DNA from: Duganella sp. CF517
GTDB lineage: Bacteria > Pseudomonadota > Gammaproteobacteria > Burkholderiales > Burkholderiaceae_D
Length of the DNA: 64,000 nucleotides
Direction: 5' to 3'
Assembly (NCBI RefSeq): GCF_900110275.1
Contig: NZ_FODC01000008.1
Coordinates: forward strand, 186,001 to 250,000
The notes under the pieces: model-generated
What the model was told of the DNA's origin: nothing
Databases searched by the model: none
Seen by the model: the letters and a program-made list of their open reading frames with translations, nothing else
Part shown: positions 1-11,233 of the stretch, in pieces
Layout of the letters: the number at the start of each line of letters is the position of its first letter
Numbering within the stretch: the first letter of the stretch is position 1
Translations under genes and position numbers: made by a program

Positions 1-7
1 ACATCAA

Positions 8-13
8 TATAAT
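8..13 (+). promoter_or_regulatory. -10 element of a truncated promoter for the MocR-type regulator
   Basis: A perfect TATAAT hexamer lies 54 bp before the chosen start codon of the MocR-type gene. Its -35 partner would fall outside the window, so only half of the promoter can be judged. Confidence 0.4.
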
Positions 14-67
14 GGCTTGCTGGCCCTGAAAACAGGTCCAGAAATATTAGATTTGATGGAGCCAAGA

Positions 68-1555
68 ATGGATATCTCGCTGCTGATCACCGGTTATGCG
101 GCGCAGCACAGCCACCGGGGCTGGCCGCGCCAGCGCATGCTGCACGAATGCCTGCGCGCGGCGATCCGCAGCGGCACGCTGGCCGCCGGCACGCGGCTTT
201 CCGCTTCGCGCGCGCTGGCCGAGGAGCTGGGACTGGCGCGCAACACGGTGCTGTACGCGTACGAACAACTGGCCAGCGAAGGCTTCGTCACCACCGACCG
301 GCGCGGCACCGTGGTGGCGAGCGTCGCGGCCGAGCGCAAGCCGTCGCCGTCGCCGCGGGCGTTGGCGCAGGCGGGCCTGTCGCAACGCGCGCGCGGGCTG
401 CGGCCATTGCCCGGGCCGGCCGACAGGATGGGCGCCTTCGTTCCCGGCGTGCCGGCGCTCGACCATTTTCCGTTGACCTTGTGGCGCCGCATGCTGGAAC
501 GCGCATGGCGCTCGCTGACGGTGGCGCAGCTGAACTACGGCGATCCGGCCGGCGAGCCGCTGCTGCGCGAGGCCATCGCCGACCATCTGCGCGCGGCGCG
601 CGGCGTGGTGTGCGACGCCGGCCAGGTGTTCATCACCGATGGCACGCAGAGCAGCCTGGATTTGTGCCTGCGCGCGCTGGCCGATGCCGGCGACACGATC
701 TGGATCGAGAGCCCGGGCTATGGCGGCGCGCTGGCGGGGGCGCGCGGCGCCGGCTTGAATGTGGCGGGGATCGAGGTGGACGACGACGGCATCGCGCCGA
801 CGCCGGACGACTGGCTGCTGCGGCCTCCGCGCCTGATTTACACGACGCCGTCGCACCAGTATCCGGTGGGCAGCGTGCTCAGTTTGCGGCGCCGGCTGGC
901 GCTGATCGAGGCCGCGCGCGGCGCCGGCGCGCTGATCATCGAGGACGATTACGACAGCGAATTCCGGCACGACGGCGCGCCGCTGTCGGCGATGCAGGGG
1001 CTGGCGCCGGACGCGCCGGTGGTGTATCTGGGGACGTTCAGCAAAACCATGTTTCCGTCGCTGCGGATCGCATTCGTGGTGGTGCCGCCGGCGCTGGAGG
1101 CGGCGTTCGCGCTGATGCGGGCGCAGTCGCATGCGAGCGGCCGTGTGGCGGAGCAGCTGGCGCTGGCGGAGTTCCTGCGCAGCGGGCAGTTCGCCTTGCA
1201 TGTGCGGCGCATGCGCCGGCTGTATCGTCAGCGGCGCGACGCGCTGGTGGCGTCGCTGGAGCGGCATATGGGGTCGGTGGCGACGGTGCACGGGGGCTCG
1301 GCCGGCATGCATCTGGCGCTGCGGTTCAGGGACGAATCGATGGACGATGTGGCGGTGAGCGCGCATGCGCTGGAACACGGGATCGTGGTCAACGCCTTGA
1401 GCCGGCACGATATGTACGATGCGCCAGGGGCGTCGGGATGGCGGGGGTTGATGCTCGGTTACGCGCAGGTGCCGGCCGAGCGGATGGATGATTTGGTGAA
1501 GCGGTTGGCGGCGATCGTGCACCTTGCGGCGTTTGCCGCCAACCGTTCACGCTAA
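68..1555 (+). CDS. MocR/PdxR-type transcriptional regulator (GntR HTH fused to an aminotransferase-like domain)
   Basis: The 495-residue product has a GntR-type winged helix in about its first 80 residues, with SRALAEELGLARNTVLYAYE as recognition region. A fold-type I aminotransferase domain follows from about residue 110 to the end. The PLP lysine is in GTFSKTMFPSLR, near residue 326, and IEDDYDSEFR is the upstream PLP-ring segment. Such proteins bind PLP and control vitamin B6, GABA or taurine genes, but the target cannot be told here. An upstream in-frame TTG at 17 is possible. The ATG at 68 is preferred because GGAG stands 6 nt before it. The gene converges on the TonB-dependent receptor, with 4 bp between the stops, so the usual divergent target gene would lie upstream, outside the window. 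Confidence 0.88.
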   Translation: MDISLLITGYAAQHSHRGWPRQRMLHECLRAAIRSGTLAAGTRLSASRALAEELGLARNTVLYAYEQLASEGFVTTDRRGTVVASVAAERKPSPSPRALAQAGLSQRARGLRPLPGPADRMGAFVPGVPALDHFPLTLWRRMLERAWRSLTVAQLNYGDPAGEPLLREAIADHLRAARGVVCDAGQVFITDGTQSSLDLCLRALADAGDTIWIESPGYGGALAGARGAGLNVAGIEVDDDGIAPTPDDWLLRPPRLIYTTPSHQYPVGSVLSLRRRLALIEAARGAGALIIEDDYDSEFRHDGAPLSAMQGLAPDAPVVYLGTFSKTMFPSLRIAFVVVPPALEAAFALMRAQSHASGRVAEQLALAEFLRSGQFALHVRRMRRLYRQRRDALVASLERHMGSVATVHGGSAGMHLALRFRDESMDDVAVSAHALEHGIVVNALSRHDMYDAPGASGWRGLMLGYAQVPAERMDDLVKRLAAIVHLAAFAANRSR

Positions 1556-1559
1556 GCCG

Positions 1560-4007
1560 TTAAAACGCGGTATCCATGCGGATGTACATCGAGCGGCCGT
1601 TGACGCCGATCGGGCAGGTTTCCCAGCAGCGGGTGAAGCCCAGTTTCGGGAAGTCGCCGCCGTTGGTCCATTCCGACGGCAGTTCGTTGAACATGTTGTT
1701 CACGCCGACGCTGAGGAAGGTGCGCTTGCTGAAGCCATAGCGTACCGACGCATCGACCAGCCACTTCGCGTCCCACGTATGCAAGGGGCTGAAGCTTTGC
1801 GCCTGCACTTCGCCATAGTAGTTGGCGCGGGTGTTGACGTTCCACGCGCCGGCGGTGTAGTCGGCCGCCACCACGTGGTGCTTGCGCGGCTGGCCGCGTT
1901 CGATCAGCGTCACCTGCGCCTGGTCGAACAGCTGCTCGCCGGTCAGCACCGTCGATGTCGAATGGCGCTTGCTCACCTCCGTCTTGTTGAAGCCCAGTTG
2001 ACCCGACAGCACCAGCGACGACGCCGCGAACCGCGAGGTGTGCTCGGCGACGATATCGAGGCCGCGCGTGCGGGTGTCGACCGCGTTGGTGAAGAACTGC
2101 GCCTGGCCCACGCCCAGCGGACGCAGGATGTTGGTGATCGGGCCGCCGCCGGACTCCGGCGCGATTTCGCTGGAGAAGACGATGCGGTCCTTGATCTTGA
2201 TCTGGTACGCGTCGACCGTCAGAGACATGTTCTTGGCCGGGCGCAGCACCATGCCGACGCTGCCGCTGGTCGAGGTTTCCTCTTTCAGCGGGGCGATGCC
2301 GAAGGCCTGCGTGACCGAGCTGCCTTCGCGCGCGGTCAGCGTTTCGGTCAGCACGCCGTTATTCAGGTTGGTCGACACGGAGCTGTAGAAGCGCTGCTGC
2401 ACGCTTGGCGCGCGGAAGCCGCTCGAGACGCTGCCGCGGAAGCCGACCGTCTTGGACGGGTCGTAGCGGGCGCTCAGCTTACCGGTGGTGGTGTTGCCGA
2501 AGTCCGAGTACTTCTCGAAGCGCACGGCGCCGGCCAGGGTCAGGTTCTCCAGCGGCTTGTGTTCGGCGTCGAGGAACAGCGCGATGTTGTGGCGGCCCGA
2601 GTCGACGGCGGTGGCCGGCGTGTAGCCGGGGAAGCCCTGGATGCCCGCCGCCGCCGTCGCGCCGCTCGGCGTGGTGATGCCGATGGCCGGATTGTTGGTG
2701 CGGCCGTACTGGTAGGAGACCGGGTCGCCGGCGACGATCTGGTAGTTGTCGCGGCGGTACTCGAAGCCGGTGGCGACGAAGACGCTGGCGTCGCCGATCT
2801 TGACCGGACCCTTGATGTCGGCGTTGATCGTGGTCTGGTCGAACTTGAGCGTGCCGGTGTCGGCCTCGCGCGGCGATTCGGCGTAGATGCCGCCGCCCGG
2901 CTTCGGCTCGTACCAGTAACTGGTGTTCAAGCTGTCCGATTCGTGGAACGCCAGCTCGCTGGCGCCGTGGTTGATGCTGATGTCGGCCTTCCAGTCGTTG
3001 GGCAGGTCGCGGCGGTAGCCGAAGGCGAACGAGGCGTCCTTGATGTCGGTGTGGATCGCCGGCAGGAAGCCGTTAGGGTAGACCGCCTGCACGGTGCGGT
3101 CGTCGCCGGCCGAGCGGAAGAAGCCGAACGAATCGCTCTTGCGCTTGGACAGGCCGCCGAAGGCGTAGAACTCGCTGCCCTTGTCGATCGGGATCGCGCC
3201 GTTCCACCAGAAGTAGGTGTCGCGGGTGTTGCTGTCGCCCAGATGCTGGGTCACGCGCGGCGGGTTCACGCGCAGCGAGTCGGGACCGGCGCGGTTGGTT
3301 TCGCCGCGCTTGCGCGCCTCGACGGTCAGGTTCAGGAAGCCGCCGTCCTGGCCCAGCGCGAAGCCGGTGTTGGCGCTGCCGGAATACAGGTCGCCGTCGC
3401 CTTCCGAGGTGGTGCCGACGGTGCCGCTCAAGGTGGTTTCGTTGGTCTGCGTCTTGAGCACGATGTTGATCACGCCGGCGATGGCGTCCGAGCCGTATTG
3501 GGCGGCGGCGCCGTCGCGCAGCACCTCGATGCGCTGGATCGCCGCCAGCGGAATGGCGTTGATGTCGGTGCCGGCCGAGCCGCGTCCGACGGTTTGCTGG
3601 ACGTTGACCAGCGCCTGCTGGTGGCGGCGCTTGCCGTTGATCAGTACCAGCACCTGGTCCGGGCCGAGCGAGCGCAGGGTGGCCGGACGGATGCTGTCGG
3701 TGCCGTCGCTGACGAAGGTGCTCGAGAAGTTGAACGACGGGTCCAGGGTTTGCAGCAGCTTGCCCAGTTCCAGCGGGCCGGCGGTTTGTATGTCCTTCAG
3801 GCCGATCAGGCCGACCGGCGACGAGGTGTCGAGCGCCGTCTTGGCGACGGTGCGCGAACCGAGGACGACGACTTGCTGCTCCTTGGCCAACTGCTCGTCG
3901 GCGGCGGCCTGGGTTTGCGCCAGGCCCGGACCGGCCACCAGCAGCAGAATGGCGCTGGCGAGCAATGTGCGCTTGAACCGGGGTGCTACTGTCAGTGCTC
4001 TTGTCAT
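1560..4007 (-). CDS. TonB-dependent outer-membrane receptor
   Basis: This 815-residue protein starts with a signal peptide (LLASAILLLVAGPGLAQ). A plug domain follows with VVVLGSR, the LINGKRRHQ segment and IQRIEVLRDGAAAQYGSDAI. A long beta-barrel ends in phenylalanine (YIRMDTAF), the usual outer-membrane sorting signal. It should import a ligand across the outer membrane using TonB energy; the ligand (siderophore, vitamin or sugar) cannot be read from the sequence. No FecI/FecR pair is adjacent. The ATG at 4007 was chosen because it is preceded by an AGAGAGA purine tract and directly begins the signal peptide. The large opposite-strand open frame over it is a GC-rich shadow. Confidence 0.93.
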   Translation of the reverse strand: MTRALTVAPRFKRTLLASAILLLVAGPGLAQTQAAADEQLAKEQQVVVLGSRTVAKTALDTSSPVGLIGLKDIQTAGPLELGKLLQTLDPSFNFSSTFVSDGTDSIRPATLRSLGPDQVLVLINGKRRHQQALVNVQQTVGRGSAGTDINAIPLAAIQRIEVLRDGAAAQYGSDAIAGVINIVLKTQTNETTLSGTVGTTSEGDGDLYSGSANTGFALGQDGGFLNLTVEARKRGETNRAGPDSLRVNPPRVTQHLGDSNTRDTYFWWNGAIPIDKGSEFYAFGGLSKRKSDSFGFFRSAGDDRTVQAVYPNGFLPAIHTDIKDASFAFGYRRDLPNDWKADISINHGASELAFHESDSLNTSYWYEPKPGGGIYAESPREADTGTLKFDQTTINADIKGPVKIGDASVFVATGFEYRRDNYQIVAGDPVSYQYGRTNNPAIGITTPSGATAAAGIQGFPGYTPATAVDSGRHNIALFLDAEHKPLENLTLAGAVRFEKYSDFGNTTTGKLSARYDPSKTVGFRGSVSSGFRAPSVQQRFYSSVSTNLNNGVLTETLTAREGSSVTQAFGIAPLKEETSTSGSVGMVLRPAKNMSLTVDAYQIKIKDRIVFSSEIAPESGGGPITNILRPLGVGQAQFFTNAVDTRTRGLDIVAEHTSRFAASSLVLSGQLGFNKTEVSKRHSTSTVLTGEQLFDQAQVTLIERGQPRKHHVVAADYTAGAWNVNTRANYYGEVQAQSFSPLHTWDAKWLVDASVRYGFSKRTFLSVGVNNMFNELPSEWTNGGDFPKLGFTRCWETCPIGVNGRSMYIRMDTAF

Positions 4008-4059
4008 GTATTTCTCTCTTTTTTTTGTGGGGACGCCGCTGGTAGCGGTCGTTGAGAAA

Positions 4060-4089
4060 ATACTATCTTGAGCCGTCGCGGGGCCGCAA
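4060..4089 (-). promoter_or_regulatory. Candidate sigma-70 promoter for the TonB-dependent receptor
   Basis: On the minus strand TTGCGG (4089-4084) and TAGTAT (4065-4060) are 18 bp apart, about 53 bp before the receptor start. The rest of the 298-bp gap 4008-4305 shows no gene and no clear iron-box-like palindrome. The match is modest. Confidence 0.3.
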
Positions 4090-4305
4090 CGCGGCATGCA
4101 CCAACTTGTTGCAGAATGTGTACGATTGCTAATATTGCTCGCGTTGCGCAGGGATGTGGCGTAATCTGGCCGACGGCCCGCGACTTAGCTGCCGCAAAAC
4201 GGTGCGAAACTGTGGCGCGCCTGCATCGGTATGAGGCGCTTGCATATCGATAGTCGAAAAATGCGCTAAGCCGGTGCGTGGTTCGGCGCCGCGTTTAAAG
4301 GCTGA

Positions 4306-5106
4306 CTATTGCTGGTCCAGCATCCATCCTTTGAGACCGTTGACCCAGGATTTGGCCGGCAGGTTCAGCGTCTTTTTGATGGCGCCGGCGCGCTCGTACA
4401 GCACCGCGAAATCGATCACCGGCGACTGCTTGAACGCGATCACGACGATGTTGGCGTCGTGGACCTCGGGCAGCCACACCACGGCGTCGAACACCTGCTC
4501 CATCGTCTGCAGATTCTTGTCGTAGTTGGAGAAGTCGCCGAACACGTTGGTGGTCATGATGCCGCCGTCGCGCAGGCAGTCGTGGCAGGCCTGGTAGAAC
4601 TCGGGCGAGTCGAGCACCGGGCCGCGCGCCTCCTCGTCGTACAGGTCGACCTGCAGCACGTCGACGGTGCCGTGGTTGGCCGGGTCCAGCACGAAATCCA
4701 TGGCGTCCATTTCGATCACGTTCAGGCGCTCGTCGTTCGACGGCAGGCCGAATTGCGCGTTGCAGATGGCGATGACGTTGGGATTGAGCTCGACCGCCGT
4801 CACGCGCGCCTGCGGCAGGCGGCGGTGGCAGAACTTGGTCAGCGCCGCGCTGCCCAGCCCCAGTTGGACGACGTGGCGCGGGCTGTCGTTGAACAGTAGC
4901 CACATCATCATCATTTGCACGTATTCGAGTTCGATGTTGTCCGGCTTGGACAGGCGCATCGCGCCCTGCACCCAGGAGGTGCCCAGGTGCAGGCTGCGCA
5001 CGCCTTCGAATTCGGTGATGGTGGCCGGCGGATGGCCGGGCTGGTCGTAGCGGACGGCGTTTGGGGCGGTGCTCGGGGCGGAGTGTGGGGCGGACTTGGA
5101 GGACAT
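4306..5106 (-). CDS. Spermidine synthase-like (aminopropyltransferase/SAM-binding fold) protein
   Basis: The 266-residue protein has the Rossmann methyltransferase-like core of the SpeE family: VVQLGLGSAALTKF as nucleotide-binding loop, ARVTAVELNPNVIAIC with the acidic ribose-binding residue, and VDVLQVDLYDEEARGP at the catalytic Asp region. It is shorter than typical SpeE (about 285-290 residues). True polyamine synthesis is uncertain, because many such proteins in proteobacteria are uncharacterised SpeE-like methyltransferase folds. It starts 9 bp after the histidine-kinase stop, so it is probably the last gene of the ABC export/two-component operon. That makes modification or sensing of a polyamine-like exported compound conceivable, but this is inference. 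Confidence 0.8.
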   Translation of the reverse strand: MSSKSAPHSAPSTAPNAVRYDQPGHPPATITEFEGVRSLHLGTSWVQGAMRLSKPDNIELEYVQMMMMWLLFNDSPRHVVQLGLGSAALTKFCHRRLPQARVTAVELNPNVIAICNAQFGLPSNDERLNVIEMDAMDFVLDPANHGTVDVLQVDLYDEEARGPVLDSPEFYQACHDCLRDGGIMTTNVFGDFSNYDKNLQTMEQVFDAVVWLPEVHDANIVVIAFKQSPVIDFAVLYERAGAIKKTLNLPAKSWVNGLKGWMLDQQ

Positions 5107-5115
5107 GCCGCCAGT

Positions 5116-6485
5116 TTAACAGGCCAGCGGCAGGATGATGGTCACCGCCAGCCCGCCGCCGTCGCGGTTGGCCAGCGTGATGCGGCCGCCGTGGGCCTCG
5201 GCGATCTCGCGCGCCAGCGCCAGACCCAGGCCGGTGCCGCTGCGTTTGGTGGAGTAGAAGGGCACCAGCGCGTTGGTCAGCACCGTGTCGCTCATGCCCG
5301 GACCCCGATCCAGCACGTCGATGCGCACCGCTTCGTGCAGGCGCCGCACTTCCAGGCTGACCTCCGATGCCGGCGAACCCGATTCGTGCGCGTTCTTGAG
5401 CAGGTTCAGTAGCGCCTGTTCCAGCTGCGCCGCGTCGAAGGCGCAGGATTCGGCCGGCGGCTCGCCCGCCAGGGCGAATTCGACCTGCTGCGACAACCGC
5501 GCCAGGAAGTCCGGCCAGCGTTGCGGTTCGAGCCGGGGCGTCGGCAGCTTGGCGAAGCGCGCGTAGCCGAGGATGAAGCCCTCCAGGTGGCGGGTGCGCT
5601 CCTCGATCGTCTCGAGGATCTGCGGCAGGCGCTCGGTCTGGCCGCGCCGCACCAGCTCCGCGCCCGAATGGGCCAGCGACGTCAAAGGCGCGAGCGAATT
5701 GTTCAATTCGTGGCTGATCACGCGGATGACTTTTTTCCACGTCTGCACCTCTTGCCGGCGCAGCTCCATCGTCAATTGGCGCAGCAGCAGCAGTTCGTGG
5801 CGCCGTCCGTTCAGGTTGAAGCTGCGGCGCGCGAGGTGGTAGACCTCTTCTTCATCGATCTGGTTGGCCTTGTCGCCGTCCTTGGTGGTGAACAGGCCGT
5901 CGCCGCCGCGCGCCATCGCCTCCACCAGCGCCGGCGAGGCTTTCGCCAGCACGTCGTCGAGGCGGTGGCCTTCGAGCTTGCGGCCTTCGTTGAGCAGCTG
6001 GCGCGCGGCGATGTTGGCATACACCACCGGCCCCGATTCGCTCACCAGCAGCATCGCCACCGGCGTGTTCTGGACCATGGTGTCGAGCAGCAGTTCGCGC
6101 TGCACCAGGTCGAGCCGCTGCTGGCGCAGCACGTCGCCGAGCGCGTTGTGCGCGGCCACCAGGTCGCTCAGTTCATCGTTCTGCGGCCAGTGCAGGCTGA
6201 ACGAAAAGTCGCCGTCGCGGTAGCTGGCGACGGTGCCGGTCAGCGCGCGGAACAGCGAGAGCATCGATTCGAGCTGCGAGCGGATCGTGATGATGGAGAT
6301 CGGCAGCACGCAGAGCAGGCACACCGCCAGCACCAGGCCGGGATTGTCGGGGAAGAAGCGGGTCAGGGCCAGCGCGATCAGGATGCCGACGGTGAGCAGG
6401 GTGCCGATCAACGCCGTCCAGCGCGTGAGCAGCGATAGGCGAAAACCCTGGCGCAAGCCTTTCGGCGGGGAAGCCGGCGCCGCCA

Positions 6486-6486
<1 letters not shown>
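5116..6486 (-). CDS. PAS-containing membrane sensor histidine kinase
   Basis: The 456-residue kinase has two predicted membrane helices near residues 22-45 and 50-68 with almost no periplasmic loop. A HAMP-like linker (SYRDGDFSFSLHWP) and a PAS domain (MVQNTPVAMLLVSESGPVVYAN) follow. The H-box is VIRVISHELNNSLAP, and the ATPase has LLNLLKNAHES, DRGPGMSD and GTGLGLALAREIAEAHGG. This NtrY/AtoS-like layout suits partnership with an NtrC-type regulator. Its ATG shares one base with the regulator stop (TGATG), indicating translational coupling. With so little periplasmic sequence it may sense through the membrane, the transporter or the PAS domain. Confidence 0.93.
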
Positions 6487-7832
<1,346 letters not shown>

Positions 7833-7893
7833 GGCGTTAGCATAACATTGTCGCGCCATGCCGGGGGCGGCGATCAGCACTTGCCGGCCGCCG

Positions 7894-9129
7894 TCACGCG
7901 CTGCGCGTGGCCGTGGCCGGCGAGATGGTGGCGGCGCGCCACGCCGGCCCGTAGACGGCGGCCACGCCCAGCGCCAGGAACACGCCGGCGCCGGCCAGCA
8001 GGTAGCCGGCCGGCAGGCGCGCCATTTCCAGTTTGCTCACCAGCAGCTGGTTCAGTCCCAGCGCCAGCAGCACGCCGGCCGCCACGCCGGCGCTGGTGAT
8101 CATGACGTTCTCGGTGACGAAGTAGCGCAGGATGTCGATCCGGCGGGCGCCAAGCGCGCGCCGCACGCCGATCTGCTTGCGCCGCTGCGTCACCCACAGG
8201 CTGGCCATGCCGACGATGCCGCTGGCGGTGACGAGCAACAGCAGCACGCTGACCGTCACCAGCATCCACGCCATCGCCTGGTCGGCGCGGTAGCGGGCGG
8301 TGCGGATTTCGTTCATGGTACGGGTCTTGATGATCACCGGCGTGGGCGAGGCGGCCGTCAGCGCGGCCGAGGCCTCCTTGATAACGCGGTCCAGCTGCCC
8401 CGGTTCGGCGCGCACGGTGTAGCTGTGGACGTCGTCGCCGGTCAGGCGCACCGGCACCAGCGTGGAGTACTCGCCGTCCTCCTTGATCTGGGCGCCCGGC
8501 GTTTGCAGCTTCTCGACCACGCCGATCACGCGCACCTCCTTGGCGTCGTTGCCGGCGCCGAAGAAGAAGGTCTTGCCGACGAAACCGGCCTGGCCCGGCC
8601 ACAGTTTTTCGCCGAGCGCCCGCGTGATGATGGCGATCTTGGCGAAGTCGTTGCTGGTGTTCTGGTCGATTTCCGGCACCTCGCTGGGCACGAAGTCGCG
8701 GCCTTCGACCAGCTGCAGGCCCCAGGTCTTGATCAGTGAATCGCCACCGAAGTAGGTGGTGGTCTGGGTGATGGTCTTGAGCTGCTTGCGGTCGATGGAC
8801 AGGCTGCTGTAGTTGCCGGAGCGCGACAGCGGCATCTGGCTGGTCGCCGCCACCGACATCACGCCCGGCACCGCGCGCAAGGTGGCCGTCTCGGCGCGCT
8901 GCACGGCCAGCTGGTCCTGGTGGCTGCCGTATTTGAGGTGGCGGATCTGCAGGCTCAGAACGTCCTGCTCATTGGCGATGCCGCTGGTGCGCGCCGACAC
9001 GGCCTGGCGCACCTGCACGATGTGCAGCGCGTTGGCCAGGATGGCGAGGCTGAGCGCGACCTGCACCGCCACCAGTATCGGGCCGGTCTTGTTGCGCAAC
9101 AGCGCGGAGAGGATGGGACGGATTTCCAT
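7894..9129 (-). CDS. ABC transporter permease, MacB/FtsX type (second permease)
   Basis: This 411-residue protein has an N-terminal membrane helix (GPILVAVQVALSLAILANALHI), a large periplasmic domain, and three C-terminal helices of the FtsX module. The FtsX signature WVTQRRKQIGVRRALGARR sits between helices. It lies 12 bp after the first permease gene, with AGGAG upstream of its ATG. Two different permeases with one ATPase suggest a heterodimeric MacB-type mechanotransmission transporter that moves substrates from the periplasm or outer leaflet outward rather than across the inner membrane. The substrate is unknown. Confidence 0.9.
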   Translation of the reverse strand: MEIRPILSALLRNKTGPILVAVQVALSLAILANALHIVQVRQAVSARTSGIANEQDVLSLQIRHLKYGSHQDQLAVQRAETATLRAVPGVMSVAATSQMPLSRSGNYSSLSIDRKQLKTITQTTTYFGGDSLIKTWGLQLVEGRDFVPSEVPEIDQNTSNDFAKIAIITRALGEKLWPGQAGFVGKTFFFGAGNDAKEVRVIGVVEKLQTPGAQIKEDGEYSTLVPVRLTGDDVHSYTVRAEPGQLDRVIKEASAALTAASPTPVIIKTRTMNEIRTARYRADQAMAWMLVTVSVLLLLVTASGIVGMASLWVTQRRKQIGVRRALGARRIDILRYFVTENVMITSAGVAAGVLLALGLNQLLVSKLEMARLPAGYLLAGAGVFLALGVAAVYGPAWRAATISPATATRSA

Positions 9130-9141
9130 GATGGGTCTCTC

Positions 9142-10458
9142 CTATTGGGATTTGAGTTGCAGCGCGGGAGTGACCTGGCAGGCGCGCCAGGTCGGCAGCA
9201 GGCCGGCCAGCACCGCCGACAGCACGGCCAGCGCGAAGGTGGTCAGCAGCATGACCCAGTCCATATGCGCGACCGCCGTCAGCGCCTTCGACTGCATGGC
9301 GATCAGCGCCAGCGCGCCGAAGGCGAGCAGCAGTCCGAGCGCGCCGCCGGCCAGGCCGACCACCGTGGTCTCGATCAGGAACTGATGGAAGATCTCGCGG
9401 CGCGAGGCGCCCAGCGCGCGGCGGATGCCCACTTCGGCGGCGCGCACCGAGAACTTGGCCAGCAGCAGGCCGATCGTGTTGACCAGGCACAGGACCAGGA
9501 AGCCGAACGCCAGCCAGGCCGACAGCTTGCTGTCGTTGGCCACCACCTTCAGGTAGTCGAGCCATTCGCGCACGTCGTAGAGCATGTTGGGGGCGTTGCG
9601 CTTGAGGCGCCCCAGCTTGCGCTGCTCGATGGCGTAGCTGTCGAGGAAGCTTTGCAGTTCGGCGCGGTCGGCGCCGCTGCGCGTCTCGAACCAGAACTGG
9701 ATCCAGGTGCACTCGGAATCGAGGAAGGCCTGGAAGCCAGGGCCGAAATCGCTGCTGCAACTGGTGCTGCCGTTACGCTGCATCTCATGGCGGATCGCGC
9801 TGCTGAACGGGATGTATAGCTCCTCCTCCTCGCTGAAGGCGCCGTCCTTGGCGCCGATCACGCGGTGGAAGCGCGGCACCACGTTCCAGGTATCGAGCAC
9901 GCCGACGATCTGGTACTGGAAGCCGCCCATGGTCATGCGCCGGCCCACCGGATCGGCGTCGCCGTAGAGCTTTTCGGATAGTTTGCGGCTCAACACGACG
10001 ACGTCGGCGCCGGCCTTGTCGTCGGCCGGGCTCCAGCCCTGGCCGTGCAGGAAGGGCGCCTCGAACATGTTGAAGAAATCGCCGCTCGGCGCGATGCCGC
10101 TGGCGTTGAATACGCCGATGTCCTTGCGCGCCGGCTCGATCGCGACGGCGATGCCGTAGATCGCCGTGCGGCGTTCGCCGGCTTTGCTATTGAGCAGATT
10201 GACGGCGTCGCGGTAGCTGATTTGCTTGTCGTTGGGGCCGTCGGCGGGCGACCAGCCCTCCAGCGGGCCGTTATCGACCAGCGGCACGAACAGGCGGTCG
10301 CTCTTGCCTGGTATCGGATCGCCCGACATGACGTGCAGGATGGTCAGGGTGGCGATGCTGGCGGCGACGCCGATGGCCAGCGTCAGCACCATCAGCGCGG
10401 TCAGCGCCGGATTGCGGCGCAGGCTGCGCAGGCCGAGCATGAAATAATATTGGAACAT
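9142..10458 (-). CDS. ABC transporter permease, MacB/FtsX type (first permease)
   Basis: The 438-residue product starts MFQYYFMLGLRSLRRNPALT with a first helix near residues 20-42. A long periplasmic region of the MacB type follows, then three helices with the FtsX motif VRAAEVGIRRALGASRREIF. The ATG at 10458 is preferred over the longer reading frame because AAGGGGAG precedes it and the extension is arginine-rich shadow sequence. It is 10 bp downstream of the ATPase gene. It is related to, but clearly diverged from, the neighbouring permease, so they probably form a heterodimer. Confidence 0.9.
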   Translation of the reverse strand: MFQYYFMLGLRSLRRNPALTALMVLTLAIGVAASIATLTILHVMSGDPIPGKSDRLFVPLVDNGPLEGWSPADGPNDKQISYRDAVNLLNSKAGERRTAIYGIAVAIEPARKDIGVFNASGIAPSGDFFNMFEAPFLHGQGWSPADDKAGADVVVLSRKLSEKLYGDADPVGRRMTMGGFQYQIVGVLDTWNVVPRFHRVIGAKDGAFSEEEELYIPFSSAIRHEMQRNGSTSCSSDFGPGFQAFLDSECTWIQFWFETRSGADRAELQSFLDSYAIEQRKLGRLKRNAPNMLYDVREWLDYLKVVANDSKLSAWLAFGFLVLCLVNTIGLLLAKFSVRAAEVGIRRALGASRREIFHQFLIETTVVGLAGGALGLLLAFGALALIAMQSKALTAVAHMDWVMLLTTFALAVLSAVLAGLLPTWRACQVTPALQLKSQ

Positions 10459-10468
10459 GCCGCTCCCC

Positions 10469-11191
10469 TTAGGCGACTTGCGACTTGCCGTCGGCCTTGG
10501 CGTCGAACAGCGACGGCGCCTTGCGCACCAGGTCCGACACCTGGCCGTCGATGATGTGGACATTGCGCTGCGAGCGCACCGCCAGCTCCGGATCGTGCGT
10601 GACCATCAGGATGGTGGTGCCCTGGGCGTTGATCTCCTCCAGCAGTTCCATGACGCCGCGCGCCATCTGCGTATCGAGGTTGCCGGTCGGTTCATCGGCC
10701 AGCAGCAGCTTGGGCGAGCCGGCCAGCGCGCGCGCGATCGCCACGCGCTGCTGCTGGCCGCCGGACAGTTCGGCCGGATAGTGTTTCATGCGCGAGGCCA
10801 GGCCGACCTTGGCCAGCGCGTCCTCGATGCGCTCCTTGCGCTCGGCGGCGTTGAAGCCGCGGTAGCGCAGCGGCACGTCGACGTTGTCGAACAACGACAG
10901 GTCCGGAATCAGGTTGAAGCCCTGGAAGATGAAGCCCAGTTTTTCGTTGCGCAGGCGCGAGCGCGCGTTGTCGTCCATGCCCTTGACGTTGATGCCGTCG
11001 AGGATGTACTCGCCGTCGGTGAATTCCTCGAGCAGGCCGGCGATGTTGAGGAAGCTGGTCTTGCCGGAGCCGGACGGACCGGTGACGGTGACGAATTCAC
11101 CCTGCTTGACGTTGATCTCGAAGCCGCGCAGCGCGTGGGTTTCGATCATATGGGTGCGATAGACTTTGCTCAGATTTTGCATGCGCAGCAT
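10469..11191 (-). CDS. ABC transporter ATP-binding protein, MacB/LolD type
   Basis: The 240-residue ATPase has Walker A TGPSGSGKTS, Q-loop region GFIFQGFNLIPDLSLFDNV, signature LSGGQQQRVAIARA, Walker B LLLADEPTGNLD and H-loop VTHDPE. Length and sequence fit the MacB/LolD/FtsE class that works with FtsX-type permeases. It lies between the adaptor and permease genes and should power the two-permease complex. An alternative start three codons in (ATG at 11182) is possible. Confidence 0.94.
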   Translation of the reverse strand: MLRMQNLSKVYRTHMIETHALRGFEINVKQGEFVTVTGPSGSGKTSFLNIAGLLEEFTDGEYILDGINVKGMDDNARSRLRNEKLGFIFQGFNLIPDLSLFDNVDVPLRYRGFNAAERKERIEDALAKVGLASRMKHYPAELSGGQQQRVAIARALAGSPKLLLADEPTGNLDTQMARGVMELLEEINAQGTTILMVTHDPELAVRSQRNVHIIDGQVSDLVRKAPSLFDAKADGKSQVA

Positions 11192-11233
11192 GGTGGATTC
11201 CTTCGAGTTGGTGTCGATGAGGTGTCGAGTAAA

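Noticed and set aside
1524..4055. 843-codon plus-strand open frame opposite the TonB-dependent receptor
   Set aside because: It is Arg/Val/Ala-rich antisense sequence with no motif. The minus-strand frame encodes a complete receptor with signal peptide, plug and C-terminal Phe.
4068..4253. 61-codon plus-strand frame upstream of the first TonB-dependent receptor
   Set aside because: It overlaps the receptor promoter region, has no ribosome-binding site and codes for a Cys/Arg/Ala-rich peptide without motifs.
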